This document shows, one piece after another, positions 26,093 through 33,861 of a stretch of 64,000 bases of DNA. The DNA is from Epilithonimonas tenax DSM 16811. Its GTDB lineage: Bacteria > Bacteroidota > Bacteroidia > Flavobacteriales > Weeksellaceae. The position numbers and the translations under genes are program-made. Location of the stretch: positions 124,001 through 188,000 of the forward strand of contig NZ_AUAA01000002.1 in the NCBI RefSeq assembly GCF_000428485.1, given 5' to 3'. How positions within the stretch are numbered: the stretch's first letter is position 1; every line of letters starts with the position of its first letter. The notes beneath the pieces were generated by a model. It ran no database searches and was not told the DNA's origin. It was given only the letters and a program-made list of their open reading frames with translations.

Positions 26093-26630
26093 ACGTAGTC
26101 AGCAAATATACAAAAGCTTTATAACTTTCCTGATATAGTTCCACCCAGCCACACAAGACTTTTTCGGCTTTTCCAGATTGCAGAATCTGTGCCGAATAGG
26201 AGTTTAAAAATTCTTCATCAAATTGATCTAAAACGAAAAACGCATTTTCGGTTTGCATTTTATGTTTAATGCTGATTTCTCCTACGCAGATATTGGGTAA
26301 AGTGTACACAAAAACCGCAGGACTCGGGAAAAAATCTTCCTGAGAATTGATGCTTTGCTGGTATTTAAAATCCGTATCTAAACTTGAAGATTTGTTGGCG
26401 AAAACCAAAGCCGTTTTGCTGTGATCATCGTTTTTCAGAATCATTTCGGAAGCGAGAAAAGCGAGTTTGCTGAGATGATCCATCTTATGAAATTTGGGAT
26501 AATTCAGTTCTAAAGTTTTGTAGGCTTCTTTCGCAAAGTCTGAGAAATTTTCGGTTTCAGTTTCAAAAATAATTTGTTCGTTGAGGATTATTTTTGAGTT
26601 TTCTATGGTACAAATGTCTGTTTTCTTCAT
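26091..26630 (-). CDS. Half-size ketosynthase-like protein of the pigment cluster
   Basis: 179 residues. [13 protein letters not shown] followed by [20 protein letters not shown] resembles the N-terminal half of KAS proteins (the FxxPxxFxxxLPN...G block just before the active Cys). It stops near the point where the catalytic Cys and the whole C-terminal half would follow. It therefore cannot be a complete condensing enzyme. The frame is intact and ends next to repeat 4, so it looks like a maintained short protein rather than decay. A structural or partner role is possible. Confidence 0.7.
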   Translation of the reverse strand: MKKTDICTIENSKIILNEQIIFETETENFSDFAKEAYKTLELNYPKFHKMDHLSKLAFLASEMILKNDDHSKTALVFANKSSSLDTDFKYQQSINSQEDFFPSPAVFVYTLPNICVGEISIKHKMQTENAFFVLDQFDEEFLNSYSAQILQSGKAEKVLCGWVELYQESYKAFVYLLTT

Positions 26631-26648
26631 TAAGGTTTTTCAAAAAGG

Positions 26649-26933
26649 TTAAGGCTTTTTTGTTGGATTTTGATGAGTGTTGAAAACAGAAAGCACAATT
26701 ATTTTGGAATCAATAATGTCAAAAACGATGAGATATGGAAACTTTTGAATAAAAGCTTCTCTATAATTTTTTTTAAGCTGGAAATGTTTCGGATCGTTTT
26801 GAATTCTACGCAAGTATCTATCTAAATTTTTCATAAATTTTTATCCCAAACCTTTCTGCGCATTTTCATAATAAATATATGCTTCCAGAATTTCCAGGCT
26901 TGCTTCTTCCTGTAAAATTAATTTATAGGTCAT
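26649..26933 (-). pseudogene. RelE/ParE-family toxin gene with in-frame nonsense codon
   Basis: Reading from ATG 26933 gives MTYKLILQEEASLEILEAYI and then YYENAQKGLG, a TAA stop, and KFMKNLDRYLRR in the same frame. It ends in KFPYLIVFDII...NTHQNPTKKP, the usual RelE/ParE C-terminus. Together they make a 94-codon toxin of normal length with one internal stop where related proteins have an acidic residue (GLGxKF). The ATG overlaps the antitoxin stop (ATGA), the normal TA arrangement. It is probably inactive. A 61-residue fragment from ATG 26834 could still be made. Confidence 0.85.
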
Positions 26934-27169
26934 TTCAAAGCAGATTTTGCTTTTTCTTTGACTTCCTCCCAAGTATACGAAGGCGTTTCTCCTTTCAAAT
27001 GCTTTTCCCTTTCAATTTCAAGCTTTTCATAATACCAATCAGGAATTGCTGGATAGTTGTCTTCCTGCTCCTCAACATTAATAATTCCGTTAATGATGCG
27101 CAGAATTCTCTCATCTGCAATATCGGTGAAGTCGTGAATTCTTTTTCTGAGTTCTAAAGTAGATTCCAT
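26930..27169 (-). CDS. Antitoxin/addiction-module-type protein
   Basis: 79 residues, acidic, helical. The C-terminal LEIEREKHLKGETPSYTWEE is the usual tail of antitoxins paired with RelE/ParE toxins. Its stop overlaps the ATG of the broken toxin. Two overlapping -7-like boxes lie just upstream, between it and the ketosynthase stop, so it may be transcribed separately from the pigment genes around it. Confidence 0.8.
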   Translation of the reverse strand: MESTLELRKRIHDFTDIADERILRIINGIINVEEQEDNYPAIPDWYYEKLEIEREKHLKGETPSYTWEEVKEKAKSALK

Positions 27170-27190
27170 TTCCTAAAACTTTAATGCTAT

Positions 27191-27206
27191 CAAAATTACA
27201 AAATTA
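27191..27206 (-). promoter_or_regulatory. Candidate -7 boxes for the TA pair
   Basis: On the minus strand TAATTTTG occurs twice in tandem (27199-27206 and 27191-27198), 22-37 bp before the antitoxin ATG. Confidence 0.35.
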
Positions 27207-27209
27207 TTT

Positions 27210-28343
27210 TTATGCTTTTTCCAAAACAATTGCCGCATTACATCCGCCAAAACCCGAAGCCGTTTTCAAAATATATTTAATTTTTGCCGATTTATTTTCC
27301 TTAATAATATTCAAATCCTGTGAAATGCCCATTTCTTCAAAATTTTTAGAAGGAATCAAAGTATTGTTTAAGGCAGATTGCATAGAAATAATACTTTCCA
27401 AAAGTCCTGATGCGCCCAAACAATGTCCATAATAACCTTTCATACTGTTGAGGGGCACATTTTGCAAATCCATTCTGTTGAAGGCAATGGCTTCCATCTC
27501 GTCGTTGTAAAGTGTCGCTGTTCCGTGAGCGGAAATGAAATCTATTTGTTCTGATGAAATATTTGCTTCATTCATCGCATTTTGAACGCTGGCAAACAAT
27601 CCGTCGCCAGTTCTTGATGGGCCAGAAATATGATTGGCATCGTTAATGGCAGAATCGCCTAACACTTTAAACCGAAATTTTTCGTTTTCTGATGGAGTGG
27701 AAGTGATGTAAGCTGCTGCAGTCGCTTCGCCCAGATTAATTCCGTTTCTGTTTTTGTCATAAGGTTTGCACGGTTCGCTTCCAATGGCTTGAAAAGAATT
27801 AAAACCCGAAATCACAAACTCAGAAATCTCATCTCCAGCAACCACAAAAGCGTCTTTATAGTTTCCTGCCAGAATCATATTTTTCGCAACAGCAATCGCC
27901 ATCACTCCAGAAACGCAAGCGTTGGAAACCACGATTGGTTTGGTTTTAAATCCGAAAAAATCTGCTAATTTTTGAGCTAAATTCGAGAGATAAACACCTT
28001 CCGGTAGAGAGCTTTCGTGCTTTAATAAGCTGATGTTTCCCTTCGTTGTGGAGAGAATAAAAGCGGTTTGATCTGAAATCGGATGTCTTTCTACTAAAGG
28101 TTTCAGACTTAGTAAAAACATTTTTTCAAGTCTTGTGAAATCCTTATTGTTGAAGTTATTATTAAATTTTTCTTCCAGCTTTTCAGAATCAATTTTAGAA
28201 ACAAAAAAAGCTTCGTGATTATCAACAACTTTATGCAGTGCAACGCCAGATTTTCCTTGCAAAATTGCTTTCCAGTTTGATTCTACATCAAAACCCATAG
28301 GCGTGACGCAGTTGTAATCTGTAATGTAAATTTCTTTGTTCAT
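27210..28343 (-). CDS. Beta-ketoacyl-ACP synthase, second active KAS of the reverse arm
   Basis: 377 residues with a complete triad: Cys143 in VVSNACVSGVMA, His in SAHGTATLYND, His in NSMKGYYGHCLGASG. The N-terminus is shorter and more diverged than in the other KAS copies. Its role (priming, second chain, or elongation) cannot be told from sequence. A 293-bp gap with a REP-like repeat separates it from the upstream thioesterase gene. Confidence 0.9.
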   Translation of the reverse strand: MNKEIYITDYNCVTPMGFDVESNWKAILQGKSGVALHKVVDNHEAFFVSKIDSEKLEEKFNNNFNNKDFTRLEKMFLLSLKPLVERHPISDQTAFILSTTKGNISLLKHESSLPEGVYLSNLAQKLADFFGFKTKPIVVSNACVSGVMAIAVAKNMILAGNYKDAFVVAGDEISEFVISGFNSFQAIGSEPCKPYDKNRNGINLGEATAAAYITSTPSENEKFRFKVLGDSAINDANHISGPSRTGDGLFASVQNAMNEANISSEQIDFISAHGTATLYNDEMEAIAFNRMDLQNVPLNSMKGYYGHCLGASGLLESIISMQSALNNTLIPSKNFEEMGISQDLNIIKENKSAKIKYILKTASGFGGCNAAIVLEKA

Positions 28344-28401
28344 TAACTACTAAAATTTTTGAATCTTATTTTGAAAACATTATTGCCGATTAAATACAAT
28401 T

Positions 28402-28551
28402 AACAGGTCGCTCCTACGGAGCTTTAATTTTTGAATAATTTTTTCTATTATCAGTATGCTCCTAACGGTGCTGTGTTTATTCCTATCGGGATTTACTGTT
28501 AATAGAAAAAAGTGAAACCACCAAAAACAGAGCTCTAGAGGAGCGAAATGT
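28402..28551. repeat. REP-like intergenic repeat, copy A
   Basis: About 150 bp starting ACAGGTCGCTCCTACGGAGC and ending AGAGGAGCGAAATGT. It has internal hairpins (CTCCTACGGAG) and CCTATCGGGATTTACTGTTA. It aligns along its length with 29145-29294 in the same orientation. The 293-bp gap it occupies holds no other signal. A 103-codon ORF across it is an artefact of the repeat. Confidence 0.75.
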
Positions 28552-28636
28552 AGATTTGTCTTGTAAACATCGTGTTTGTCTGTTTTCATCGGACAACAAT
28601 TTTTTAAAAAGCTAATAGCCAATTGCCAAAAGCCAT

Positions 28637-29056
28637 CTAAAATCCCATTTTGTTTTTCCAAGCCAGAAAAAACTCGGGATTGTACAGGCATAAATTATTG
28701 TCGGAATCCAGAAAAACCTGAATGGTTTCTCCACTGCAAACCAATTGATTTTGCTGATTGAAAATCTCGTATTTGAAAATCAGTTTCGCTGACACAGAAT
28801 TCACGAAAGTCGTAACGATGTTGAATGTTTCACCGTATTTCAAAGGTAGAAAATGTTCGCACGTACTTTTCACAATCGGTGTTACAAATCCCGCTTTTTG
28901 GATGTCGAGATAGGTTAAGCCGTGTTGTCTTCCGAAAGCTTCTCTTCCATCTTCAAAATACACGATGTAATGGCCGTGCCAAACAATTCCCAGCGGGTCT
29001 GTTTCGTTGAATCGTACGCGTACTTCTTCTGTACAAGTTATATTTTTAGACTGCAT
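28637..29056 (-). CDS. Acyl-CoA/ACP thioesterase, YbgC-like (4HBT hotdog)
   Basis: 139 residues. The 4HBT active-site block is ETDPLGIVWHGHYIVYFEDG, with Asp and the DPxGIVxHxxY pattern. It would release or hydrolyse an acyl thioester made by the pigment enzymes. Two REP-like repeats flank it, so it may form its own transcription unit or be separated from its neighbours by RNA processing. Confidence 0.86.
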   Translation of the reverse strand: MQSKNITCTEEVRVRFNETDPLGIVWHGHYIVYFEDGREAFGRQHGLTYLDIQKAGFVTPIVKSTCEHFLPLKYGETFNIVTTFVNSVSAKLIFKYEIFNQQNQLVCSGETIQVFLDSDNNLCLYNPEFFLAWKNKMGF

Positions 29057-29144
29057 TTTGTATTCTTTTTTTTTACCACAAAGGGCACAAAGGTTTTCAC
29101 AAAGATTTCACCAATTATAATCTGATAAAATTGAAATAAGATTA

Positions 29145-29294
29145 TCAGGTCGCTCTTCTAGAGCTTTAATTTTATCAATATCTATTTGCTATTAACAGTT
29201 TGCTTCTAACGAAGCTTTGCAAAGTCCCATCGGGGCTTACTGTTAGTAGAAAAAAATGAAGCCCCAAAAGCAAAGCTCCAGAGGAGCGAACTGT
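29145..29294. repeat. REP-like intergenic repeat, copy B
   Basis: TCAGGTCGCTCTTCTAGAGC at the start, CCCATCGGGGCTTACTGTTA in the middle, and CAGAGGAGCGAACTGT at the end. It is a direct, imperfect copy of 28402-28551. It occupies part of the 440-bp gene-free gap 29057-29496. Confidence 0.75.
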
Positions 29295-29366
29295 TTATTT
29301 ATCTTTCAACTTTGCCAAAGTTTTGTCTCTTTGATAGGGTTGACGAAACGTGAATTTCCAACGAAA

Positions 29367-29460
29367 TCCCTAGCCCTGATGGGAACGGCATCCTTTTTTG
29401 TTATTGCGGTTGCTGACGGGTTCAATAGATAACTTCACTTCGTTCGCAATGACAAAAAAG
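29367..29460. repeat. Possible dispersed repeat in the thioesterase-ABC gap
   Basis: TAGCCCTGATGGGAACGGCA followed by TCCTTTTTTG, then CACTTCGTTCGCAATGAC. The first part shares its core with 19179-19198. From general familiarity such GC-rich islands recur in flavobacterial intergenic DNA. It is non-coding in all frames as far as I can see. Confidence 0.45.
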
Positions 29461-29496
29461 ATATAGTGGACAGCAGGTTCCCGGCTCCTAAAAAAA

Positions 29497-30759
29497 TCAC
29501 ACACTATTTTGTTTCCTCTCATACAATAAAGAAACAGTTACCATCACAATATAAAATAAAAATAAGAAAATAAGTTCTTTGGCAATTTCGCCAATCCCGC
29601 TGTTTCTTAAAATGATATCGTAATACGCATTCAGCCCCCAATTCATCGGGGAAAACTGCGCAATTTTCTGCATAAATTCGGGCATCAGGAAAACCGGAAC
29701 CCAGATTCCGCCAATCGCTGCCAAAACCACCACTGAAGTTGCTCCAAAGGGCGCCGACTGCTCCTGAGTATTGGACATTGTTCCGATTAAAACCCCAAAT
29801 CCAATCGCTGCCAAGCCCGCAAAAAGCGTAACAATGAGAAGGTGGAACATTTTTCCGGAAACATCAAACTGAGGCAAATCCATCAGTGGGAAAAGCCAGA
29901 TTCCTACCGCTACCATCAGAAGAAACTGGATGACGCAAATGATAAGATACGTCAATGTTTTTCCTAAAATATGAATGTAATACAGCGTAGGGCTCACTCG
30001 AACTCTCACGCTTGTTCCCTGGCTTTTTTCTTTCACCAAATTAATAGACAAAGGCACCACAATGAAGAAAATCGCAAACAATGCCCAAGCAGGAACGTTG
30101 TGCTGAACAGAATTCGGTATTAGTTCTTCCTTGCCTTTGTTCGGCGTGATTTCTTTGAAGCTAATTAAGCTTTGATTTTTAAGGTCTTCCGTTGTTCCCA
30201 GTTGATCTTGGAAAGCTTTGTATATTTTTTTATTCTCGATTTCAAAAACCATTTTATTGATGGAATTCATCACAGAATTTTTGAAACCTGCATTGGTTGC
30301 AGGGTCGAAATAGAGATGAATGTTTTTCGCTTTAGAAGCCACGGCTTTTGTAGCAGTAGAATCGGTCTCCAAACCAAACGAACTTACGATGGCTTGAACT
30401 TTAGAATCAATATTAGAATTTAAATCTTTCGTTAGATTTTCGGGGATGACGATGGCCATTTGATAATCACCAGAAAAAACGGCATTTTGAGCGGATTTTT
30501 CATCATAATTGGTGAGTAAATCAAAAGTTTTACTGCGTTGAAATTCTAGTTTGATGTTCTTAGAAATTTCAGATTTATCTTTATCGATAAAAATAATCGG
30601 AATTTTTGAACCTTCCAGATTTTTGAATGTCGAATCCTGAATTAAGGTAATTGTAATAATCAGCAACAACGGCATCAGAAATATAATGACAATTCCGCCA
30701 GAATCTCTTTTCAATAATTGAATTTCTTTGATGAAACTTCTCCACAATTTATACAACAT
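29497..30759 (-). CDS. ABC-2 type transporter permease
   Basis: 420 residues. One N-terminal helix (about 22-42) is followed by a large external domain (about 45-225) and five C-terminal helices. This is the ABC-2/YhgE-like drug and lipid exporter architecture. The segment KEKSQGTSVRVRVSP near 245 is the coupling-helix region. Its start overlaps the end of the ATPase gene by 11 bp. Together they probably export a pigment precursor or lipid across the inner membrane. Confidence 0.9.
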   Translation of the reverse strand: MLYKLWRSFIKEIQLLKRDSGGIVIIFLMPLLLIITITLIQDSTFKNLEGSKIPIIFIDKDKSEISKNIKLEFQRSKTFDLLTNYDEKSAQNAVFSGDYQMAIVIPENLTKDLNSNIDSKVQAIVSSFGLETDSTATKAVASKAKNIHLYFDPATNAGFKNSVMNSINKMVFEIENKKIYKAFQDQLGTTEDLKNQSLISFKEITPNKGKEELIPNSVQHNVPAWALFAIFFIVVPLSINLVKEKSQGTSVRVRVSPTLYYIHILGKTLTYLIICVIQFLLMVAVGIWLFPLMDLPQFDVSGKMFHLLIVTLFAGLAAIGFGVLIGTMSNTQEQSAPFGATSVVVLAAIGGIWVPVFLMPEFMQKIAQFSPMNWGLNAYYDIILRNSGIGEIAKELIFLFLFYIVMVTVSLLYERKQNSV

Positions 30760-31501
30760 CTCTCAATTCTTTTCCGGTTAATGAAATGAAAACATCCTCT
30801 AGGTTTTCGGCATTGGCAATTCTTTCTACCAATTCTTGCGGAGTTCCCGTTGCGTGGATTTTTCCGTGGTCTATGATGGCGATTTTTGTACAAAATTCCT
30901 CAGCTTCAGATAAGTGATGCGAGGTGTAAATAATGCACGTTCCTTTTTTATTTAGATCTAAAAGATAATCAATTATTGCTTTTTTTGATTGAACATCAAC
31001 GCCAACGGTCGGCTCATCCAAAAACAGAACTTTCGGATTGTGGAGCGTTCCTGCAATCAAATTGCAACGGCGCTTCATTCCACCGGAGAACTGATCTACT
31101 TTTTTATTGGCAAATTTCGTTAGACCCATTAATTCCAACGCTTCATCGATGGCTTTGTGAAGGTAATTGTTCTTCAAACCATACAGACTTCCGAAGAACA
31201 GAAGGTTTTCTTTCGCCGTCAGAGTCGGGTAGAGCGCATATTCTTGAGGAACAACGCCAATGATTTGTTTGATTTTAGAACTGTCTTTTTTCGGAGACAA
31301 TCCGTTGATGGTAAAACTTCCTGAGGTTGGTTTAATCAAACCAGAAAGCATAGAAATCAACGTGGTTTTTCCTGCTCCATTGGGACCGAGAATTCCGTAG
31401 ATTTCGTTTTTATCAATATTCAAAGAAATATCATTAACCGAAAAGTCTTCCGAGTTTTTGTATTTCTTGTAAAGGTTTTTTATTTCGATGATATTCTCCA
31501 A
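30749..31501 (-). CDS. ABC transporter ATP-binding protein
   Basis: About 250 residues with a TTG start at 31501, one base after the stop of the BtrH-like gene. A longer upstream frame reads through that gene and is not credible. Walker A is GILGPNGAGKTTL, the Q-loop is VVPQEYALYP, the signature is QFSGGMKRRC, and Walker B is VLFLDEPTVGVD. The switch His is in TSHHLSEAE. It pairs with the ABC-2 permease gene that overlaps its end. Confidence 0.93.
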   Translation of the reverse strand: MENIIEIKNLYKKYKNSEDFSVNDISLNIDKNEIYGILGPNGAGKTTLISMLSGLIKPTSGSFTINGLSPKKDSSKIKQIIGVVPQEYALYPTLTAKENLLFFGSLYGLKNNYLHKAIDEALELMGLTKFANKKVDQFSGGMKRRCNLIAGTLHNPKVLFLDEPTVGVDVQSKKAIIDYLLDLNKKGTCIIYTSHHLSEAEEFCTKIAIIDHGKIHATGTPQELVERIANAENLEDVFISLTGKELRDVV

Positions 31502-31502
31502 A

Positions 31503-32498
31503 CTAAATCGCTTTTCGTAGTTTCTTATAAAAAGCCTCTTCCAAATCAGCAATATGCAACATCGATTTTGAAAGCTGATTGTAAATGTCGCTTTTCGAAT
31601 TTCTATTTTTGTAAACTCTGGCAATATCCACAGCAAAGTCTCTCCATAGATCACCGATGGCGGTAATTTCTTTGGATAATTCCTTTAACTCGTCATTTTT
31701 AAGAATCACAGCTGCTTCCTGTAAAAAAGCACCGTAAATAAATCTAAAACCGCCACCGCCGGTCCCGATTTCTTCCTGCATTCTGATCAATTGTCCGAGA
31801 TAATGATTGGTCACTTTTGTGCCTTTTTTCTCGGCCCATTTGGGGATGCTTTTGGCTACCCAACGCATTGCTTTTACGCCGATAATCGGAACGGGAGCCA
31901 GCATATTTTTGCAGGTATCTTTAATTCCTTTTTTAATAGCTTCTTCCAGATTTACATTCTCAGGAATGTGTGTCGGGAAATACATATGACCTTTTGGAGC
32001 GAGTGCGCCTTTTGCATAGCGAACTTTTTCAAGTTCAGCTTCCGTCAAAGTTGTTGCGAAATCCATTACTGGGTCGCTGATGAGGAATTTGCCGTCCTCT
32101 TTTCCGTAAACCACAAGGTTGTGAGCGTTGAAATGGAATTTATATTCTTCAGGGAAATACGTGAGGTTGAAAACTCCGACTTGCAGACCTGTCGGGATAT
32201 TTTGTTCTAAATTTTTTTCCAAAGCAGCCTGAGCTTCTTTAGGATTTGAAAATTTTATTCTTTTGATTTTAATTCCAAGCCTTTTTGCAGCCTTGCTGAA
32301 AATAGCTCCCGGCATCGGACGGTAGCTGAAACCCGGCGCAAAATTGACTTTTAAGAAAGGCAGATAAACGAAAAACAATCCGGAACCGATTCCGAAAATC
32401 ATTGGTTCGCTGAGTTTCAAACCTCTATTGAGAAGTAGATTGGAGGCAACACCGTTTTCGCAGTGGGCAGTCTGATGGTGTTCAAAATTCAATTTCAT
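31503..32498 (-). CDS. BtrH N-terminal-domain protein (DUF4872), possible acyltransferase
   Basis: 331 residues. The N-terminal HHQTAHCENGVASNLLLNRG has the Cys of papain-like BtrH proteins, with His in FNAHNLVVYGKEDGKFLISDP as the likely second residue. The C-terminal half is helical (DUF4872-type). BtrH of butirosin biosynthesis moves an acyl group from an ACP to an acceptor. By analogy this protein could move a polyenoyl chain from ACP onto the resorcinol hydroxyl, an ester-forming step for flexirubin. That role is my inference. It overlaps the 134-residue gene by one base. Confidence 0.8.
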   Translation of the reverse strand: MKLNFEHHQTAHCENGVASNLLLNRGLKLSEPMIFGIGSGLFFVYLPFLKVNFAPGFSYRPMPGAIFSKAAKRLGIKIKRIKFSNPKEAQAALEKNLEQNIPTGLQVGVFNLTYFPEEYKFHFNAHNLVVYGKEDGKFLISDPVMDFATTLTEAELEKVRYAKGALAPKGHMYFPTHIPENVNLEEAIKKGIKDTCKNMLAPVPIIGVKAMRWVAKSIPKWAEKKGTKVTNHYLGQLIRMQEEIGTGGGGFRFIYGAFLQEAAVILKNDELKELSKEITAIGDLWRDFAVDIARVYKNRNSKSDIYNQLSKSMLHIADLEEAFYKKLRKAI

Positions 32499-32902
32499 TA
32501 TTTACCGTCGAAGTTTTTGAGTTCGTCTACCGAAATTCCGAACGTATCGGCATATTTCTTCAAAGTAGAATCACTGAGTTTTTTGAAAATTTTTGGTTTT
32601 GCGTGTCTTTTAACCGTCCATTGCCACATTCCGACGTAAGCCGCGAGAACCTGCAAATCCATTTTGTTAAATTCCATAAAATAGATGATTGGGCTCACAA
32701 TCTGGTTGGCAACGTTTTGTTTTGCCTCTTCAATTCTCTCGTTGATGAGCGCCATAGATTCATCGAGTGCTGCTTTTTTGGCGTCCCAGCCGATGCTGTT
32801 GGCGGTAGTGTAATTGTTGTTTTCATCAGTCACATAGAGCATCTCCGTCATATTTGCTGATTGAAGATTGCTTTCATCTTGTGGAATATCTTGTTTTTTC
32901 AT
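32498..32902 (-). CDS. Conserved hypothetical protein coupled to the BtrH-like gene
   Basis: 134 residues with no signal peptide or membrane helix. The C-terminus LKKYADTFGISVDELKNF looks like the last helices of a Cro/CI-type HTH fold, but the preceding recognition region is not typical, so DNA binding is doubtful. The middle (MEFNKMDLQVLAAYVGMWQW) is hydrophobic and may be an interaction surface. It shares a base with the next gene (stop/start overlap), so it is likely a partner of the BtrH-like protein. Confidence 0.7.
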   Translation of the reverse strand: MKKQDIPQDESNLQSANMTEMLYVTDENNNYTTANSIGWDAKKAALDESMALINERIEEAKQNVANQIVSPIIYFMEFNKMDLQVLAAYVGMWQWTVKRHAKPKIFKKLSDSTLKKYADTFGISVDELKNFDGK

Positions 32903-32909
32903 CTGATTC

Positions 32910-33353
32910 TTAGTTTTTCAATTCCTGGATAAACAAATTGATTTCTGCCCTTGTCAATAATTGTTCATTCATAAAAGTCTCGCAGAAAATATGGCAAATG
33001 TTCTCGTATTGAGAAATCATCGATGCTTTTGAGATGATATGGTCTCCCACTTTGGGTAAGGCAAAAATCTCTATCTTTTTGATATTGGTAATGAAACCGA
33101 TGACCTTGGTTTCTACCTCAGGATTCTGAAAAAAACTTTGTCCAAGAATTGATGAACAGGTTTGTGCGACATTTTCTATCAGTCCGGCTTCTACAAATTC
33201 ATCATTGATAAGAAAAATATTATCTGTTCTGATTTCGAAAGAAGTGATAACGGTTTCCGGAGTGAGTTCCAAAATATAATCCGTCATCAGCATTGGTTTG
33301 CGATGGGGAAGAAAATTGTGGATGTTGATTAAGTTTTCGGCCTTCAGTTCCAT
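32910..33353 (-). CDS. FabZ-like hotdog protein (ApeP/ApeI-type dehydratase)
   Basis: 147 residues. The N-terminal NFLPHRKPMLMTDYI is the FabZ-type LPHRxPxLxxD segment. FVEAGLIENVAQT is the central-helix motif with the acidic residue. The usual GHFPGxPxxPG loop is replaced, so catalytic competence differs from normal FabZ. It resembles the dehydratase-like proteins of aryl-polyene clusters. It lies 7 bp upstream of the 134-residue gene. Confidence 0.82.
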   Translation of the reverse strand: MELKAENLINIHNFLPHRKPMLMTDYILELTPETVITSFEIRTDNIFLINDEFVEAGLIENVAQTCSSILGQSFFQNPEVETKVIGFITNIKKIEIFALPKVGDHIISKASMISQYENICHIFCETFMNEQLLTRAEINLFIQELKN

Positions 33354-33429
33354 ATTTTATTTTAACCACAAAAGTCACAAAAGCAGTTTTTGATTTTCCT
33401 TTTGTGACTTTCGAAGTTTATTTTTTTTA

Positions 33430-33861
33430 TTATTTCACAACGGTTTTCATCTGCGATTTCGCAATTACCGTCTCATTGATTTTCGTGATGATTTCAACCA
33501 AAGTTACGCCCATCATTTCATTCAAAATTGTGGCTTCAGAAATCAATTGGTCGCCAACTTTCGGTAAGCTCTCCGCTTCGAAAGATTTGATTGCGCCGAT
33601 GTAACCGGTCGGAGATTCCTTACCCAAGAGAAAATATTTGTAACCAGTATGCAAAGCCACAGTTTGCGCTTGATGTTCAATTAATCCTGATGCTTGAAAA
33701 GTGCCTTCGTTTACAAAAATGTGATCTTCCTTAATCGTGAATTTCGAAACAAGGTGACTTTCAGAATAGTCAGAAACTTCGCCAACCATGACGAATGGAA
33801 ACCTTTGCGGAATCAGACTTTCTACAAAATCTTGATCTGAGTTTGGTAGAGTAGTTTCCAT
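33430..33861 (-). CDS. FabZ-like hotdog protein 2 (ApeP-type dehydratase)
   Basis: 143 residues from ATG 33861, whose first base overlaps the DarB stop (TAATG). The motifs SLIPQRFPFVMVGEV and FQASGLIEHQAQT parallel those of the gene just downstream, so the two may be duplicates that form a heterodimer. GYIGAIKSFEAESLPKVGD is the shared C-terminal block. Expected reaction: dehydration of 3-hydroxyacyl-ACP during polyene synthesis. Confidence 0.82.
   Translation of the reverse strand: METTLPNSDQDFVESLIPQRFPFVMVGEVSDYSESHLVSKFTIKEDHIFVNEGTFQASGLIEHQAQTVALHTGYKYFLLGKESPTGYIGAIKSFEAESLPKVGDQLISEATILNEMMGVTLVEIITKINETVIAKSQMKTVVK

Noticed and set aside
26649-26834. 61-codon ORF as an intact small toxin
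   Set aside because: The upstream codons in the same frame complete a normal RelE/ParE toxin, interrupted only by one TAA.
28380-28691. 103-codon minus-strand ORF near the thioesterase
   Set aside because: It consists of REP-like repeat copy A and part of the thioesterase in another frame.
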